Notes: generated from the sequence alone by a model not told the origin. 64,000 nucleotides of DNA from an uncultured Blastocatellia bacterium (GCA_937934295.1 CALHAI010000021.1:30705-94704), one strand, 5' to 3'; positions 38,558-47,904 are shown, counted from the stretch's first letter. Program-made: numbers and translations.

Positions 38558-40228
38558 TCAGCGCGCGGCGTAGACGATCTTCCCCCCGACGATCGTGTAG
38601 AGCACCTCAACCTGAGCGATCTCATCCGGCGGGATAGCAAAGATGTCGCGGGAGAGGACGATCAGATCGGCGAGCTTGCCGACTTCGAGCGATCCCTTCA
38701 CGGCCTCGGCAAATTCCGCATAGGCTCCCCAGACGGTGTAGGCGCGGACGGCCTCTTCGACCGTGATCTTCTGCTCAGGGAACCACCCGTTCGGGTTCTT
38801 GCCATCCAGAGTCTTCCGGGTCACCGCCGCGTAAATGCCCAGCAGAGGGTTCAAAGGAGCGACTGGCCAATCCGATCCGAACGTCACGCGCACGCCCGCA
38901 TCCAGGAGCGATCGAAAGGCATAGGTCGTCTTGCAGCGTTCGCGTCCGATGCGCTTTTCGGCCCAGCGTCCGTCGTCAATAGCATGATACGGTTGCACGG
39001 AGGCGATGACGCCCAGTCGTGCCATACGCGGGATGTCCTGCGGGCGCAGGTGCTGTGCGTGTTCGATGCGAAATCGCCGATCGCGCGGTCCGTTCTCGCG
39101 AATGACTTCTTCGAAGATCTCAAGCAGCAACGCGTTGGCCTTGTCCCCAATGGCATGAATCGAGCACTGAAAGCCAGCGCGATCGGCCGCCCCGATCCGC
39201 TGCTTCATGACCCCTTCGGGGAGCATCTGGCTGTGGAGCAAGCCGCTCGTTTGCGGCGCATCCGCGTATGGCTCAAAGAAGAGGGCCGTCGTCGAACCGA
39301 GCGAGCCATCCACGAAGCCCTTGAAGCCGCCAAGCCGCAACCATTCATCGCCAGGGCCTTCACGGGCGACCAGCTCGCGTTGTCGCTCCCACTCCGGGAT
39401 CGGCGTTCGCGCATACACGCGCACGGTCAGCGCTCCTTGCTGGCGCGCGCGCCGATAGACAGGCCAATGATCCCATTCGGTGATGTCTTGGATTGACGTG
39501 ACGCCGACGCGAGCGGCCTCGCGAAGCGCCGCGTGAAGGGCTTCGTCGTATTCGTGGTCGCTCGGCTCCGGGATCACCCGGTTCACGAGTGCCATGGCGG
39601 CGTCTTTCAAAATGCCCGTCGGTTCGCCCGTTTGCGGATCCCGCACGAGCGTCCCCCCGGGTGGGTCCGGCGTCTCACGCGTGATGCCCGCCAGTCGAAG
39701 CGCGAGGCTATTGGCCAGGCCCATATGGCCGTCCAAGCGGGTGACCAGGACGGGAGTGTTCGGCGTATAGGGGTCAATCCACTCCTTGCGCGGCAGTGGG
39801 GCACCTGGCCACAGCTCATGATCCCAGTTGCCGCCGGTGAGCCATCGCCCTGGCGGAAGCGCTTTCGCACGTTCGGCGATCCGACGAGTGAACTCCTGCG
39901 GATCACGCGCATCGCGCAAATCCACGCTCAGCAGATGGAATCCACCATGCAGAAAATGCGTGTGATTGTCTATGAATCCGGGGAGCACGAGCCGCCCCGG
40001 CACGTTCAGGACCTGTGTGCGCGGGCCGATCAGAGCGCGCACCGATTCCGTTCGACCGATGGCCAGAATGCGCCCCTCGCCGATCGCCACAGCTTCCGCC
40101 TGCGGCTGACGCGGATCGCCCGTCCACACGCGTCCGCCTAGCAGAACGAGTTCTGCCTCTTCTCGAAACGGTCCGACATCGGCCATGAAAAGCATCGCGA
40201 GCATCAGCATCATCCCCACGCTTCGCAT
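38558..40228 (-). CDS. Secreted metal-dependent amidohydrolase (YtcJ-like)
   Basis: A 556-residue amidohydrolase. An N-terminal hydrophobic segment (SVGMMLMLAMLFMADVG) suggests export. The enzyme fold shows LPGFIDNHTHFLHGG (HxH metal motif), NWDHELW, SIHAIGDKANA, FRIEHAQHL and FGSDWPVAPLNPL (metal Asp). The order is that of YtcJ-like members of the amidohydrolase superfamily. The substrate cannot be named. The start ATG 40228 has GGGAGGGAG and a promoter 27 bases upstream. It lies 4 bases upstream of the heptosyltransferase start, on the same strand. Confidence 0.88.
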   Translation of the reverse strand: MRSVGMMLMLAMLFMADVGPFREEAELVLLGGRVWTGDPRQPQAEAVAIGEGRILAIGRTESVRALIGPRTQVLNVPGRLVLPGFIDNHTHFLHGGFHLLSVDLRDARDPQEFTRRIAERAKALPPGRWLTGGNWDHELWPGAPLPRKEWIDPYTPNTPVLVTRLDGHMGLANSLALRLAGITRETPDPPGGTLVRDPQTGEPTGILKDAAMALVNRVIPEPSDHEYDEALHAALREAARVGVTSIQDITEWDHWPVYRRARQQGALTVRVYARTPIPEWERQRELVAREGPGDEWLRLGGFKGFVDGSLGSTTALFFEPYADAPQTSGLLHSQMLPEGVMKQRIGAADRAGFQCSIHAIGDKANALLLEIFEEVIRENGPRDRRFRIEHAQHLRPQDIPRMARLGVIASVQPYHAIDDGRWAEKRIGRERCKTTYAFRSLLDAGVRVTFGSDWPVAPLNPLLGIYAAVTRKTLDGKNPNGWFPEQKITVEEAVRAYTVWGAYAEFAEAVKGSLEVGKLADLIVLSRDIFAIPPDEIAQVEVLYTIVGGKIVYAAR

Positions 40229-40254
40229 GACTCCCTCCCGCACATTCGCTCGGT

Positions 40255-40283
40255 AGTGTACTGGAAGACGGGTGAAGGAACAA
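40255..40283 (-). promoter_or_regulatory. Promoter of the amidohydrolase gene
   Basis: On the minus strand TTGTTC (40278-40283), 17 bases and TACACT (40255-40260). It faces the promoter of the SpoIIM-like gene, forming a divergent control region. Confidence 0.5.
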
Positions 40284-40319
40284 GCACGGCGCTCCACTTC
40301 CCGCTGAGGAAACAACTCC

Positions 40320-40349
40320 TTGACGCGCCCTCCCTTGCCCAAATATACT
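40320..40349 (+). promoter_or_regulatory. Promoter of the SpoIIM-like gene
   Basis: TTGACG (40320-40325), 18 bases and TATACT (40344-40349). A transcript would start near 40356, downstream of the first ATG at 40351, which argues for the internal start at 40378. Confidence 0.6.
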
Positions 40350-40377
40350 CATGCCGGTCTCAACGGGGAAGCGAAGG

Positions 40378-40965
40378 ATGCGCGTACTGAACAAGTGGTG
40401 GGTGCTCATGGGATTCGGCCTCATGGCACTGGCTTTAGCCGTGGGCCTTGGCATTGGGCTCATGGTCCCTTTTCCTGACTTATCCCTTCCGGAGCGGGAT
40501 GTGCATGCTTCCATCACGATCATGCAGAGCATTCGCGGGGAGCATACCTTTCGGGTCATCTTCACGAACAACACGCGCGTTTTCCTGATGCTCACGTTGG
40601 GCATTTTGACCGGAGGCTTGCTCTCGTTGGCCGAGATGCTCCTGATCGGGTACTTCGTCGGGTTGCTCACCCAAATCTCGCACCAGCACGGGACACCGTT
40701 TGTGGTGACGCTGGCGGCGCTTCTACCGCACGGGATTCCGGAGCTGATGGCGTTTGCCACGGTCGGCGCTTTAGGCGTGCACCTGGGGGCTCGCGTCTAC
40801 ATGGCCGCGCGCGGCCAGGGCGTTGATTGGCTTCAGGAAGCGCGCGCCTATGGTCGAGTGGTGGTGGCGGCTTACGTGCTCCTGGTTCTCGCGGCGCTGA
40901 TCGAGGCGTACATCTCGCCGAGCCTCGTTGCGTATCTCATGCGCCTGACGGCCGCATCTTCGTAA
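40378..40965 (+). CDS. SpoIIM/DUF95-family membrane protein
   Basis: A 195-residue membrane protein. The first helix lies in VLMGFGLMALALAVGLGIGLMV, then FTNNTRVFLMLTLGILTGGLLSL, and VAAYVLLVLAALIEAYISP near the end. These match stage II sporulation protein M and its DUF95 relatives. In spore formers SpoIIM drives peptidoglycan remodelling in engulfment. In others the role is unknown, though membrane-stress ties have been proposed. ATG 40378 is preferred because the promoter at 40320-40349 would not transcribe the ATG at 40351. Confidence 0.85.
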   Translation: MRVLNKWWVLMGFGLMALALAVGLGIGLMVPFPDLSLPERDVHASITIMQSIRGEHTFRVIFTNNTRVFLMLTLGILTGGLLSLAEMLLIGYFVGLLTQISHQHGTPFVVTLAALLPHGIPELMAFATVGALGVHLGARVYMAARGQGVDWLQEARAYGRVVVAAYVLLVLAALIEAYISPSLVAYLMRLTAASS

Positions 40966-40969
40966 GGAT

Positions 40970-42028
40970 TTAGGCGCCCTTCTTCGTCCGTTCTTCGAGG
41001 ATGAGTCGCCGCAGTTCCTCCAGTTGTTCGCTCAATGCGATGACCATCTGCCGCAGGTGGGGCAGGCGGCTCACATGCGCGTACTGTTCCTTGAATTCGC
41101 GCATCGGGCGAGCCGGTGTGCCCCAGACGAACTCGCCTGCGCGAATCTTCTTCCCCGAGGGAATTCCGGCTTGCGCGCCGATGATCGCTCGCTCTCCGAT
41201 GCGCACGTGATCGGCGATGCCGACTTGACCGCCGATCTGCACGCCGTGCTCGATGTGGGAGCTGCCGGCGATGCCCGTTTGTGCGGCAATCACCGTATCC
41301 GCCTCGATCGTCACGTTGTGGGCGATCTGCACGAGATTGTCAATTTTCACGCCCCGACCGATGCGCGTCGCCCCGAGCGCTCCTCGATCAATGCAGACGC
41401 CCGCGCCGATCTCCACATCGTCCTCGATGATGACGCTCCCCACCTGAGGAAATTTCCGATAGCGCCCTTCGACGAGGAAATACCCGAAGCCGTCGCTGCC
41501 GATGACGCTCCCGCTGTGGATGATGACGCGCGCGCCAATGTGCACATCGTGATAGATCGTCACGTTCGGATGGACGATCGAATCCTCGCCGATCCGCGCG
41601 CGCGCGCCGATGTAGACGCCCGCGCCGATCTGCGTGCGCGCCCCAATGTGCACCTCGCGTTCGAGGACGACATAGGGGCCGATGCTCACGCCTTCGCCGA
41701 GGATGACCCCCTCGCCGAGGATCGCCGTCGGATGGACGCCGGGCGCCGGACGCGAAGGCGGGTGAAAGAGGAGGATGACGTCGGCGAACGCACGACGTGG
41801 ATGCGCGACCGCGATGAGCGTCTTGCCTGGCAGATGAACGCCTTCTGGGACGATGAGACATCCGGCGCGCGAGCGCTCCGCCTGCCGGCGATGCCCTTCC
41901 GATTCCACGAAAGCGATCTCGCTTTCGGTCGCCGTCTCCAGACTCGCCACGCCAGAGATCTCCCGCATCGCTTCGCCGATGAGGCGGCCGCCGACGAATT
42001 CCGCGATTTCCTTCGCCGTCTTTCGCAT
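40970..42028 (-). CDS. lpxD: UDP-3-O-acylglucosamine N-acyltransferase LpxD
   Basis: A 352-residue LpxD. A short N-terminal substrate domain ([21 protein letters not shown]) is followed by a long left-handed beta-helix with hexapeptide turns ([21 protein letters not shown] and onward), the catalytic His in [19 protein letters not shown], and a C-terminal helix ([19 protein letters not shown]). It adds the second acyl chain to the glucosamine in lipid A synthesis. The start is ATG 42028 with GGAGGCCA upstream; the longer frame to 42304 is not supported. Confidence 0.95.
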   Translation of the reverse strand: MRKTAKEIAEFVGGRLIGEAMREISGVASLETATESEIAFVESEGHRRQAERSRAGCLIVPEGVHLPGKTLIAVAHPRRAFADVILLFHPPSRPAPGVHPTAILGEGVILGEGVSIGPYVVLEREVHIGARTQIGAGVYIGARARIGEDSIVHPNVTIYHDVHIGARVIIHSGSVIGSDGFGYFLVEGRYRKFPQVGSVIIEDDVEIGAGVCIDRGALGATRIGRGVKIDNLVQIAHNVTIEADTVIAAQTGIAGSSHIEHGVQIGGQVGIADHVRIGERAIIGAQAGIPSGKKIRAGEFVWGTPARPMREFKEQYAHVSRLPHLRQMVIALSEQLEELRRLILEERTKKGA

Positions 42029-42057
42029 GACGCTCTGGCCTCCGAATCTCACAGCGT

Positions 42058-42684
42058 TTAGATGGCGTCGCTTCTTGACTCCTCGGAGGTGCGTCCGAGA
42101 AGACTGCGCTCGCGATTCCGCCAAAGGAGCACTGTGATCGTCGCCCCCAGAATCTTCCCTCCGAGATCCCACTGCAAATCGTTCGGGCAGTCGTGCGGAC
42201 TCCAGATGCGCTGACCGCCGAAATAGAGCTCGTCCCACAACTCGATGATCTCGTAGATCGCAGCCGCCGAGAAGCTGAGCGAGACCGCCAGCGTTGCGAT
42301 CCATCCCCGCGACATCGAGAGCCCCTGTCGGCGCACGACTTCGGCGAGGAGCCAGATGAAGGCCGGCACGCTCAGGCCCGATCCCATCATGTGCGCGAAC
42401 TCATCGTACTGCACGGGGCCGAACGGGCGTCCGTACATGTGGAAATGATTGCCGAGCAGATCCACTTGCACGGCCAAAAAGAGCGAGCCGAGAACCCACC
42501 AGGGAATGCGCGCCTTCCAAGCCCACTGCGCGTACGCGGAGCCTGCGGCGAGAAGCCCGAACGTGAGGAGCGTCCCACGCAGCCAATGCGTGTAAGCGAG
42601 CTTGAGCAGGAAATAGGCGACGGCGATGAGGAACGTCCCGATCAACATCCCATGTCCGACATGCTGTCCCCTCCGCGACGTCAT
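42058..42684 (-). CDS. DUF2238 family membrane protein
   Basis: A 208-residue membrane protein with about six helices ([54 protein letters not shown]). It carries the DUF2238 text [29 protein letters not shown] and [17 protein letters not shown]. The conserved His, Glu and Asp in membrane-proximal loops suggest a metal or substrate site, but the function is unknown. It overlaps the queG stop by 4 bases and is 29 bases before lpxD. Confidence 0.82.
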   Translation of the reverse strand: MTSRRGQHVGHGMLIGTFLIAVAYFLLKLAYTHWLRGTLLTFGLLAAGSAYAQWAWKARIPWWVLGSLFLAVQVDLLGNHFHMYGRPFGPVQYDEFAHMMGSGLSVPAFIWLLAEVVRRQGLSMSRGWIATLAVSLSFSAAAIYEIIELWDELYFGGQRIWSPHDCPNDLQWDLGGKILGATITVLLWRNRERSLLGRTSEESRSDAI

Positions 42685-43868
42685 GGCGCATCCCGTGTGA
42701 TCCTCGGATCGGCGGGGGCGGCCGTCGCTTCACCCGCACTCTCCCTCTCAAGGGCCAACTCCGCTTCCTGACGCACGAACGGATGCGGATCGCGACGAGC
42801 GCGTTCCAGAAGCGGGCGTGACCTGACGGGATCGAGCACATGAAGCGCCCACAGGGCATGCCCGCGAACGATCTCGTCAGGGTCTTCACGGGCGAGGCAC
42901 CGCAGCTGTGGGATCACGTCGTCGTAGCCGGTATTAGCGGCGACGATGGCTGCGTTGCGGAGCAAGCCGCGCCGCTTCGCTCGCCGTAGGGCCGTGCCGC
43001 GAAATCGGGCGCGAAACTCTTCCTCTGATGCGATGGCGAGCACGTCCGCGAGAGCCAGCGTCTTACCCACGCCCGCTTCCGGATGAAACTCCGGCCAATC
43101 GGTGAGCGGCACGCGTGCATTGTGCGGACAGACGGCTTGACAAATATCGCAGCCGAAGAGCCAATCCCCAAGCTGCGGCCGCAGCGGCTGCGGGATCACG
43201 CCGCGATTCTCGATCGTGTGATAGGAGAGGCAGAGGCGCGCATCCACAAGACCATCCGAAGCAATGGCACCCGTCGGACAGCAGCGCCGACACGCGAATA
43301 CGCTCAAGCAGGTGCGCGTCTCTTCCTGATCCGGCACCAGCTCAACGTCCAACAAGATCTCGCTCAGGAAGACCCACGAGCCGAAGGTCTCCGTGATCAG
43401 GCACGCGTTCCATCCGATACGCCCCAGGCCGGCACGGCGCGCCAGCGCGCGCTCAAGCAGCGGCCCGGCATCCGTGAACCAGCGGGCGCGAACCGAATGC
43501 CCAAGGAGCCGCTCCATCTCCGCGACGAGCTGCCGCAGTCGAGGGGGGATGATGTCGTGATAATCGCGTCCCCAGGCGTAGCGCGCGATGCGTCCATGTC
43601 CAGGCGGGAGGGGATCAAAGTCGCCGCTGTAGTAGTTCACGGCGAGCACGAGGATCGTCCGCGCTTCCGGCCACACGCGCATCGGATGCGCGCGCACGGG
43701 AGCGCTCGTCTGCATGTACCGCAAGTCGGCCGCCCACCTCTGGCGCAGCCACCGATGGTAGCGCGCTTCGTCCTCCTGAAGCGGACGAGCGTCGGTGACG
43801 CCCACACCATGGAAACCCAGCGCGCGCGCCCGCGCTTTGATTTGGCCTGTGAGCTGCTCGCGCGTCAT
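42681..43868 (-). CDS. queG: Epoxyqueuosine reductase QueG, altered first cluster motif
   Basis: A 395-residue QueG. The cobalamin-binding N-terminal half has YAWGRDYHD and an Asp133 in FTDAGPLLE, and IGWNACLITE is a known segment. The ferredoxin half has FGCDICQAVCPHN, a normal second motif. The first reads C187-LSV-FAC193-RRC-C197-P, so the usual second Cys is Val190, with an extra Cys at 196. A HEAT-repeat C-terminus follows (IVRGHALWALHVLDPVRSRPLLERA). It reduces epoxyqueuosine to queuosine in tRNA. The ATG overlaps the small upstream ORF. Confidence 0.9.
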   Translation of the reverse strand: MTREQLTGQIKARARALGFHGVGVTDARPLQEDEARYHRWLRQRWAADLRYMQTSAPVRAHPMRVWPEARTILVLAVNYYSGDFDPLPPGHGRIARYAWGRDYHDIIPPRLRQLVAEMERLLGHSVRARWFTDAGPLLERALARRAGLGRIGWNACLITETFGSWVFLSEILLDVELVPDQEETRTCLSVFACRRCCPTGAIASDGLVDARLCLSYHTIENRGVIPQPLRPQLGDWLFGCDICQAVCPHNARVPLTDWPEFHPEAGVGKTLALADVLAIASEEEFRARFRGTALRRAKRRGLLRNAAIVAANTGYDDVIPQLRCLAREDPDEIVRGHALWALHVLDPVRSRPLLERARRDPHPFVRQEAELALERESAGEATAAPADPRITRDAP

Positions 43869-43966
43869 CGCACGAGCCTCAACATGAAGCGTTCTGGATC
43901 CAGGCCGGGACAGCTCCGGATCTCCCCGACTCGGAACTCGAGCACGTATTGCTCACTCGTTTCCAT
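43865..43966 (-). CDS. 33-residue upstream peptide coupled to queG
   Basis: A 33-residue ORF beginning METSEQYVLEFRVGE and ending RFMLRLVR, with the middle IRSCPGLDPE. AAGGAGGGA is ideally placed before ATG 43966, and its stop overlaps the queG start by ATGA. This layout favours translation and coupling. No known domain. A longer frame to 44089 has a weaker start. Confidence 0.48.
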   Translation of the reverse strand: METSEQYVLEFRVGEIRSCPGLDPERFMLRLVR

Positions 43967-44067
43967 CGTCCCTCCTTCGCGCGCCCTCCGCTCCCCACTC
44001 GCCGTCAATTCTACCAGAAGGGGCATCCCCTGAGGGAGCTGCGCTGGTCGGCCGCGTCGAGATCGGG

Positions 44068-44073
44068 TACAAT
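44068..44073 (+). promoter_or_regulatory. Possible -10 box before the glycosyltransferase
   Basis: TACAAT (44068-44073), 85 bases before the start at 44158. The -35 position (TGGTCG at 44045-44050) is a weak match. Confidence 0.33.
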
Positions 44074-44157
44074 GAGGAAGGTCGTTCAAAGCGCTTTCCG
44101 CCGGATGCGTCCTCAGGTTGCGGATCGCCGTCGCGGAGACGCTTGCCAGGAGGGGGG

Positions 44158-45444
44158 ATGAGTCAGACCGAGAGACCGCAGCTCGCAGCGGAGGTCGAAC
44201 AAGCCCTGCGCGAGATCGGACGTGTGGATCTCCTCGTGGGCATTCCGAGCTACAACAATGCCCGAACCATCGGGCATGTCGTGCGTGCGGTGATGGCGGG
44301 ATTGGCGAAATACTTCCCCGAACACACGGCTGTGATCGTCAATTCGGATGGCGGGTCTAAGGACGGGACGCCGGAAGTCGTGCGACAGGCGGCTCTTGGT
44401 GACTACCGCGCGATCTTAGCCGCGCATCCGCGGCATCCCATCCCTCGGCTGACGACGCCATATCACGGTGTGCCAGGCAAGGGCAGCGCCCTGCGCCTGG
44501 TCTTCGATCTCGCCGTGCGCCTTCAGGCACGCGCCTGCGCCGTCGTGGACGCCGACTTGCGCAGCATCACGCCCGAATGGATGGACTTGCTCATCGGCCC
44601 TGTCCTTAAAGAGGGTTTCGACTTCGTCGCCCCACTCTATCGGCGACATAAGTACGACGGCACGATCACGAATTCGATCGTCTATCCCCTCACGCGCGCC
44701 CTTTACGGCAAGCGCGTGCGCCAGCCGATCGGCGGCGACTTCGGGTTCTCCGGGCGGCTGGCCGCGCACTATCTGGCTCAGGACGTCTGGCATACGGATG
44801 TCGCCCGCTTTGGCATTGACATCTGGATGACCACGACGGCGATCACCGGCAGCTTTCGCGTGTGTCAGGCCTTCTTGGGAGCGAAGATTCACGACGCGAA
44901 AGACCCCGGCGTGGACCTGAGCGGCATGCTCATACAGGTCGTCGGATCAGTCTTCGATCTGATGGAGGTGAACTTCCCTCTCTGGGCGAACGTGCGCGGC
45001 TCGGAGCCGGTGCCCACCTTCGGCTTGGAGTATGAGGTGGGACTGGAGCCGATCCGCGTCAATGTCGAGCGCATGCTCGGCATCTTTCGATTGGGCGCCG
45101 AGGAATTGAAGGATCTCTGGCAGCGGATCCTCTCCCCCTCGACCTTTCGTCAGGTCCAACAGATCGCCGGATCGAACGATGCGAATTTTCGCTTCCCCCC
45201 GGACGTGTGGGTCTCGGTCATCTACGATTTTGCGCTGGCGTTCCATCGGCACGTGATCCATCGGGATCATCTGTTGCAGGCGCTCGTGCCGCTCTATCTC
45301 GGGCGCACGGCGTCGTTCGTCCTCGAGACACCCGAGAGTACGGCCGAGGAGGTCGAAGCTGTGCTTGAGGAGTTGTGTCGGCACTTCGAGGAGCGGAAAC
45401 CGGAGCTGGTCGCGCAGTGGGAGGCGCCTCGTGCTGACGTATGA
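44158..45444 (+). CDS. Family-2-like glycosyltransferase (MGS/GPGS type)
   Basis: A 428-residue glycosyltransferase. It shows LVGIPSYNNARTIGHVV, IVNSDGGSKDGTPEVV (nucleotide-sugar loop), VVDADLRSITPEW (DxD-type motif) and PIGGDFGFSGRL. The pattern resembles mannosylglycerate and glucosyl-3-phosphoglycerate synthases, which make compatible solutes, but a glycolipid enzyme is equally possible. ATG 44158 follows GGAGGGGGG, so the longer frame to 44143 is not chosen. It is followed by a conserved-TM-helix channel-like gene. Confidence 0.75.
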   Translation: MSQTERPQLAAEVEQALREIGRVDLLVGIPSYNNARTIGHVVRAVMAGLAKYFPEHTAVIVNSDGGSKDGTPEVVRQAALGDYRAILAAHPRHPIPRLTTPYHGVPGKGSALRLVFDLAVRLQARACAVVDADLRSITPEWMDLLIGPVLKEGFDFVAPLYRRHKYDGTITNSIVYPLTRALYGKRVRQPIGGDFGFSGRLAAHYLAQDVWHTDVARFGIDIWMTTTAITGSFRVCQAFLGAKIHDAKDPGVDLSGMLIQVVGSVFDLMEVNFPLWANVRGSEPVPTFGLEYEVGLEPIRVNVERMLGIFRLGAEELKDLWQRILSPSTFRQVQQIAGSNDANFRFPPDVWVSVIYDFALAFHRHVIHRDHLLQALVPLYLGRTASFVLETPESTAEEVEAVLEELCRHFEERKPELVAQWEAPRADV

Positions 45445-45525
45445 GCCAGGAAGCCGCGATGGGGCGAGGCGCGTCCCTGCGGCCCTGGCGCGGTCACGTG
45501 AGGAGAGACAACGGAGGAGGAGTGT

Positions 45526-46224
45526 ATGTTTGAAGCCTTGAAGACCGCCTTAGTCGGGACGTTCCAGCGATTCGAGGAACGCGCGCTCGCCTTTTTGCCG
45601 AATTTCTTCGCCATGGTGATCCTCATTCTCGCCGGGTGGCTCGTCGCCGCCCTCGTGCGGTCATTGCTGGGGCGAGCCTTGCGCGCCATTCGTTTCGATC
45701 GCTGGTGCGAGCAGATGGGGATCGGGCAGGTTCTGCGACGCGCGGAGATTCGGCGCGCGCCCTCGCATCTTCTGGCGCAAACCTTCTTCTGGCTGTTGTT
45801 CCTCTTCTTCCTGGTCGTCGGATTGGAGCAATTGGAGATCGCACTGGTGAGTCGCACGCTCGTCGCCATCTTCGGCTATCTCCCGCGCGTTGTGGCGGCG
45901 CTGCTCATTCTGGTGGGCGGATTCTTGTTGGCGAATTTTCTGGCGCGCGCGGCCCTCTTGGCGGCCGTGAATGCCCATCTGGCCTCAGCGCGCCTTCTGG
46001 CCGGCGGCGTGCGCGTGCTGATCGTCTCCATCGCGTTGGCGATGGCACTGGAACAATTGGCCTTAGCGGCCCACATCGTCGTGGCCGCCTTCTCCATCTT
46101 CTTCGGCGGGGTGACGCTGGCTCTGGCCATCGCCTTCGGGTTGGCCGGGCGCGATCTCGCTCGCGACGTGCTGCGCCGACAGTTCGCTCCCCGACGGGAA
46201 GAGGATGAGCTGTCACACCTCTGA
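45526..46224 (+). CDS. TM-helix-repeat membrane protein (small-conductance channel-like)
   Basis: A 232-residue membrane protein of the conserved TM-helix type found in MscS relatives. About five hydrophobic helices run FLPNFFAMVILILAGWLVAALV, HLLAQTFFWLLFLFFLVVGL, VVAALLILVGGFLLANFLA, RVLIVSIALAMALEQLALAA and IFFGGVTLALAIAFGLAGRD. No cytoplasmic MscS beta domain follows, so it is likely an accessory membrane protein. It converges with the AI-2E transporter (12-base overlap). Confidence 0.75.
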   Translation: MFEALKTALVGTFQRFEERALAFLPNFFAMVILILAGWLVAALVRSLLGRALRAIRFDRWCEQMGIGQVLRRAEIRRAPSHLLAQTFFWLLFLFFLVVGLEQLEIALVSRTLVAIFGYLPRVVAALLILVGGFLLANFLARAALLAAVNAHLASARLLAGGVRVLIVSIALAMALEQLALAAHIVVAAFSIFFGGVTLALAIAFGLAGRDLARDVLRRQFAPRREEDELSHL

Positions 46225-47307
46225 TTGACGCGCCGCGGGCGCTTCCGGAGCGCGCGCGGGGCTCATCTGGCGTCGAAAGATCTCGCAGAGCGCGAGCGCG
46301 ACGCTCAACACTACCGGCCCCATCACCACGCCGAGGAAGCCGAAGAGTTTCACGCCTCCGAGCACGCTGAAGAAGATGAGCAGTATCGGCAAGCGCGTGC
46401 GCCCGCCGATCACCCAGGGGCGAATGATGTTGTCCACCGTGCTGATGACAAGCACTCCCCACAAGAGCAAAAAGAGTCCTTTCCCCAAACTCCCCTGTGC
46501 GATCAGGACGATAGCGGCCGGAACCCAGATGATGGCCGCTCCGACCACCGGCAGGAGTGAGAAGAAGAACATCACCGCTCCCCAAGTCAGCGGCGAAGGC
46601 AATCCGACGAGCCAAAAGGCGACCCCCCCTAGAGTCCCTTGAGCCAAAGCGACGGCGATCCCCCCATACAGCGTCGCTTGAATCGTCTCCTGCATCCGCT
46701 TGAATACCTCCTCGGCCTCCGATCCCGGCAGCGGGATCGCGCGCTTGAGTCGCGCTATGAGCGCTGGCCCATCCCGGAAGAGGAAATACGTGGTGAAGAT
46801 CGCCAGCCCTGTGTTGAAGAGGAACGAGGAGAATTGCTTGACGACCTCGGCCGAACGAGCCGCCAAGTACCCGGAGAGACGCTGCAAGTTGTTCAGGATG
46901 AAGGCATGAAGGTTCAGCTCCGACAGATCGGCATATTGCGTGAGCCAACTCAACGAGCGCTCCAAGACGCGATTTCGTCCGAGCTCAAAGCGAGACGCCC
47001 ACGCGCCTGAGGCGAAGCGTTCTTCGATCAGACGATAGGTGGCGATGAGCTCCCCGATGAGCCCCATCACGATCAGCGCCGCCGGGACGATCACGACGGC
47101 CAGCACAAGCAGACACGAGAGCAGCGCGGCCACATTGACGTTTCGCACGCGTCTGAACAGGCGCTGGTGAATCGGTTGAAAGAGGATCACCAACACGATC
47201 GCCCACATGATCGGCGAGAGGAAGGGAGCGAGCATCCGAAAGAGGAGATACCCGACCCCAATGATGAGGGTGACGAGAAAGGCGATCTGAACGGTCTCCC
47301 GCTTCAT
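46213..47307 (-). CDS. AI-2E family transporter
   Basis: A 364-residue membrane protein with eight hydrophobic helices, beginning VQIAFLVTLIIGVGYLLFRMLAPFL. Family blocks are SPIMWAIVLVILFQPIHQRLFR, LAIFTTYFLFRDGPALI, WGAVMFFFSLLPVVGAAIIWVPAAIVL and VGGRTRLPILLIFFSVLGGVKLFGFLGVVMGPVV-like text. Some members export AI-2, others act in Na+/Li+ efflux. The start overlaps the stop of the NTPase gene by 4 bases. Confidence 0.92.
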   Translation of the reverse strand: MKRETVQIAFLVTLIIGVGYLLFRMLAPFLSPIMWAIVLVILFQPIHQRLFRRVRNVNVAALLSCLLVLAVVIVPAALIVMGLIGELIATYRLIEERFASGAWASRFELGRNRVLERSLSWLTQYADLSELNLHAFILNNLQRLSGYLAARSAEVVKQFSSFLFNTGLAIFTTYFLFRDGPALIARLKRAIPLPGSEAEEVFKRMQETIQATLYGGIAVALAQGTLGGVAFWLVGLPSPLTWGAVMFFFSLLPVVGAAIIWVPAAIVLIAQGSLGKGLFLLLWGVLVISTVDNIIRPWVIGGRTRLPILLIFFSVLGGVKLFGFLGVVMGPVVLSVALALCEIFRRQMSPARAPEAPAARQSEV

Positions 47308-47861
47308 CGGGAATCCGCGTCAAGCGGCAGAGTTGCCAGGATCTGTCGGACATCGAACGGGTAATCCAAACGCAGGATGCGCGTCCGCCCTTCGGCCAAA
47401 TCTGCGATGAGGTCCTCAACGAGCAGATCAATGGCGCGCTGAAACTCTCGATCCGTCGAGCGCACGCCATCAGGGATGAGCCATTCGTCCACGATCGGGA
47501 CTTTGACAAGAAGCGTATAGGTGCCGATCCATTCCTTGATCAACGCATCCAGATGCAACCGCCGCCCGAACTTATGGCAGTAGTAAGCGTAGTTGTCCAA
47601 GACCGAACGGTCGCACACGACGGCATCCGCGCGAGCGGCAGCTTCCAACTCGGCGGCGATATGACGATGCAGAATCCACAGCTGCCCGGCTTCGGACGTC
47701 GCCTCGTTGATCGGGAAGGGGCTTCGCCGCGCCATCTCCACGACGAGCTCAACACGCCGCCCGCGCTTCTGCAGTTCCGTGCAGAGGGAGAAGGCGAGCG
47801 CCGTTTTCCCGCAACCGTGCGAGCCGATGATCGCGATCTTCATACACGCGATAGCATACAT
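47304..47861 (-). CDS. NadR/Ttd14-like P-loop NTPase
   Basis: A 185-residue P-loop protein with KIAIIGSHGCGKTALAFSL (Walker A), VVEMARRSPFPIN, VVCDRSVLDNYAYY (Walker B-like) and DYPFDVRQILATL. It resembles the ATPase/kinase part of NadR and AAA_28 family kinases. It could phosphorylate a small nucleoside or ribosyl substrate. ATG 47861 has GGAAGAGG 5 bases before it, and an internal ATG at 47843 starts directly at the P-loop strand. It is coupled to the AI-2E transporter gene. Confidence 0.75.
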   Translation of the reverse strand: MYAIACMKIAIIGSHGCGKTALAFSLCTELQKRGRRVELVVEMARRSPFPINEATSEAGQLWILHRHIAAELEAAARADAVVCDRSVLDNYAYYCHKFGRRLHLDALIKEWIGTYTLLVKVPIVDEWLIPDGVRSTDREFQRAIDLLVEDLIADLAEGRTRILRLDYPFDVRQILATLPLDADSR

Positions 47862-47874
47862 AGACGCCTCTTCC

Positions 47875-47904
47875 TTGACAATGTGCAGGCACGTGGTCTA
47901 TAGA
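47875..47904 (+). promoter_or_regulatory. Promoter of the penicillin acylase gene
   Basis: TTGACA (47875-47880), 18 bases and TATAGA (47899-47904). It leaves a leader of about 155 bases before ATG 48065, and no riboswitch was recognised in it. Confidence 0.55.

Noticed and set aside
40351..40377. First ATG of the SpoIIM-like frame as the start
   Set aside because: It lies only one base after the -10 box, upstream of the likely transcription start.
44090..44157. Regulatory RNA ahead of the glycosyltransferase
   Set aside because: No stable stem or known riboswitch motif was seen.
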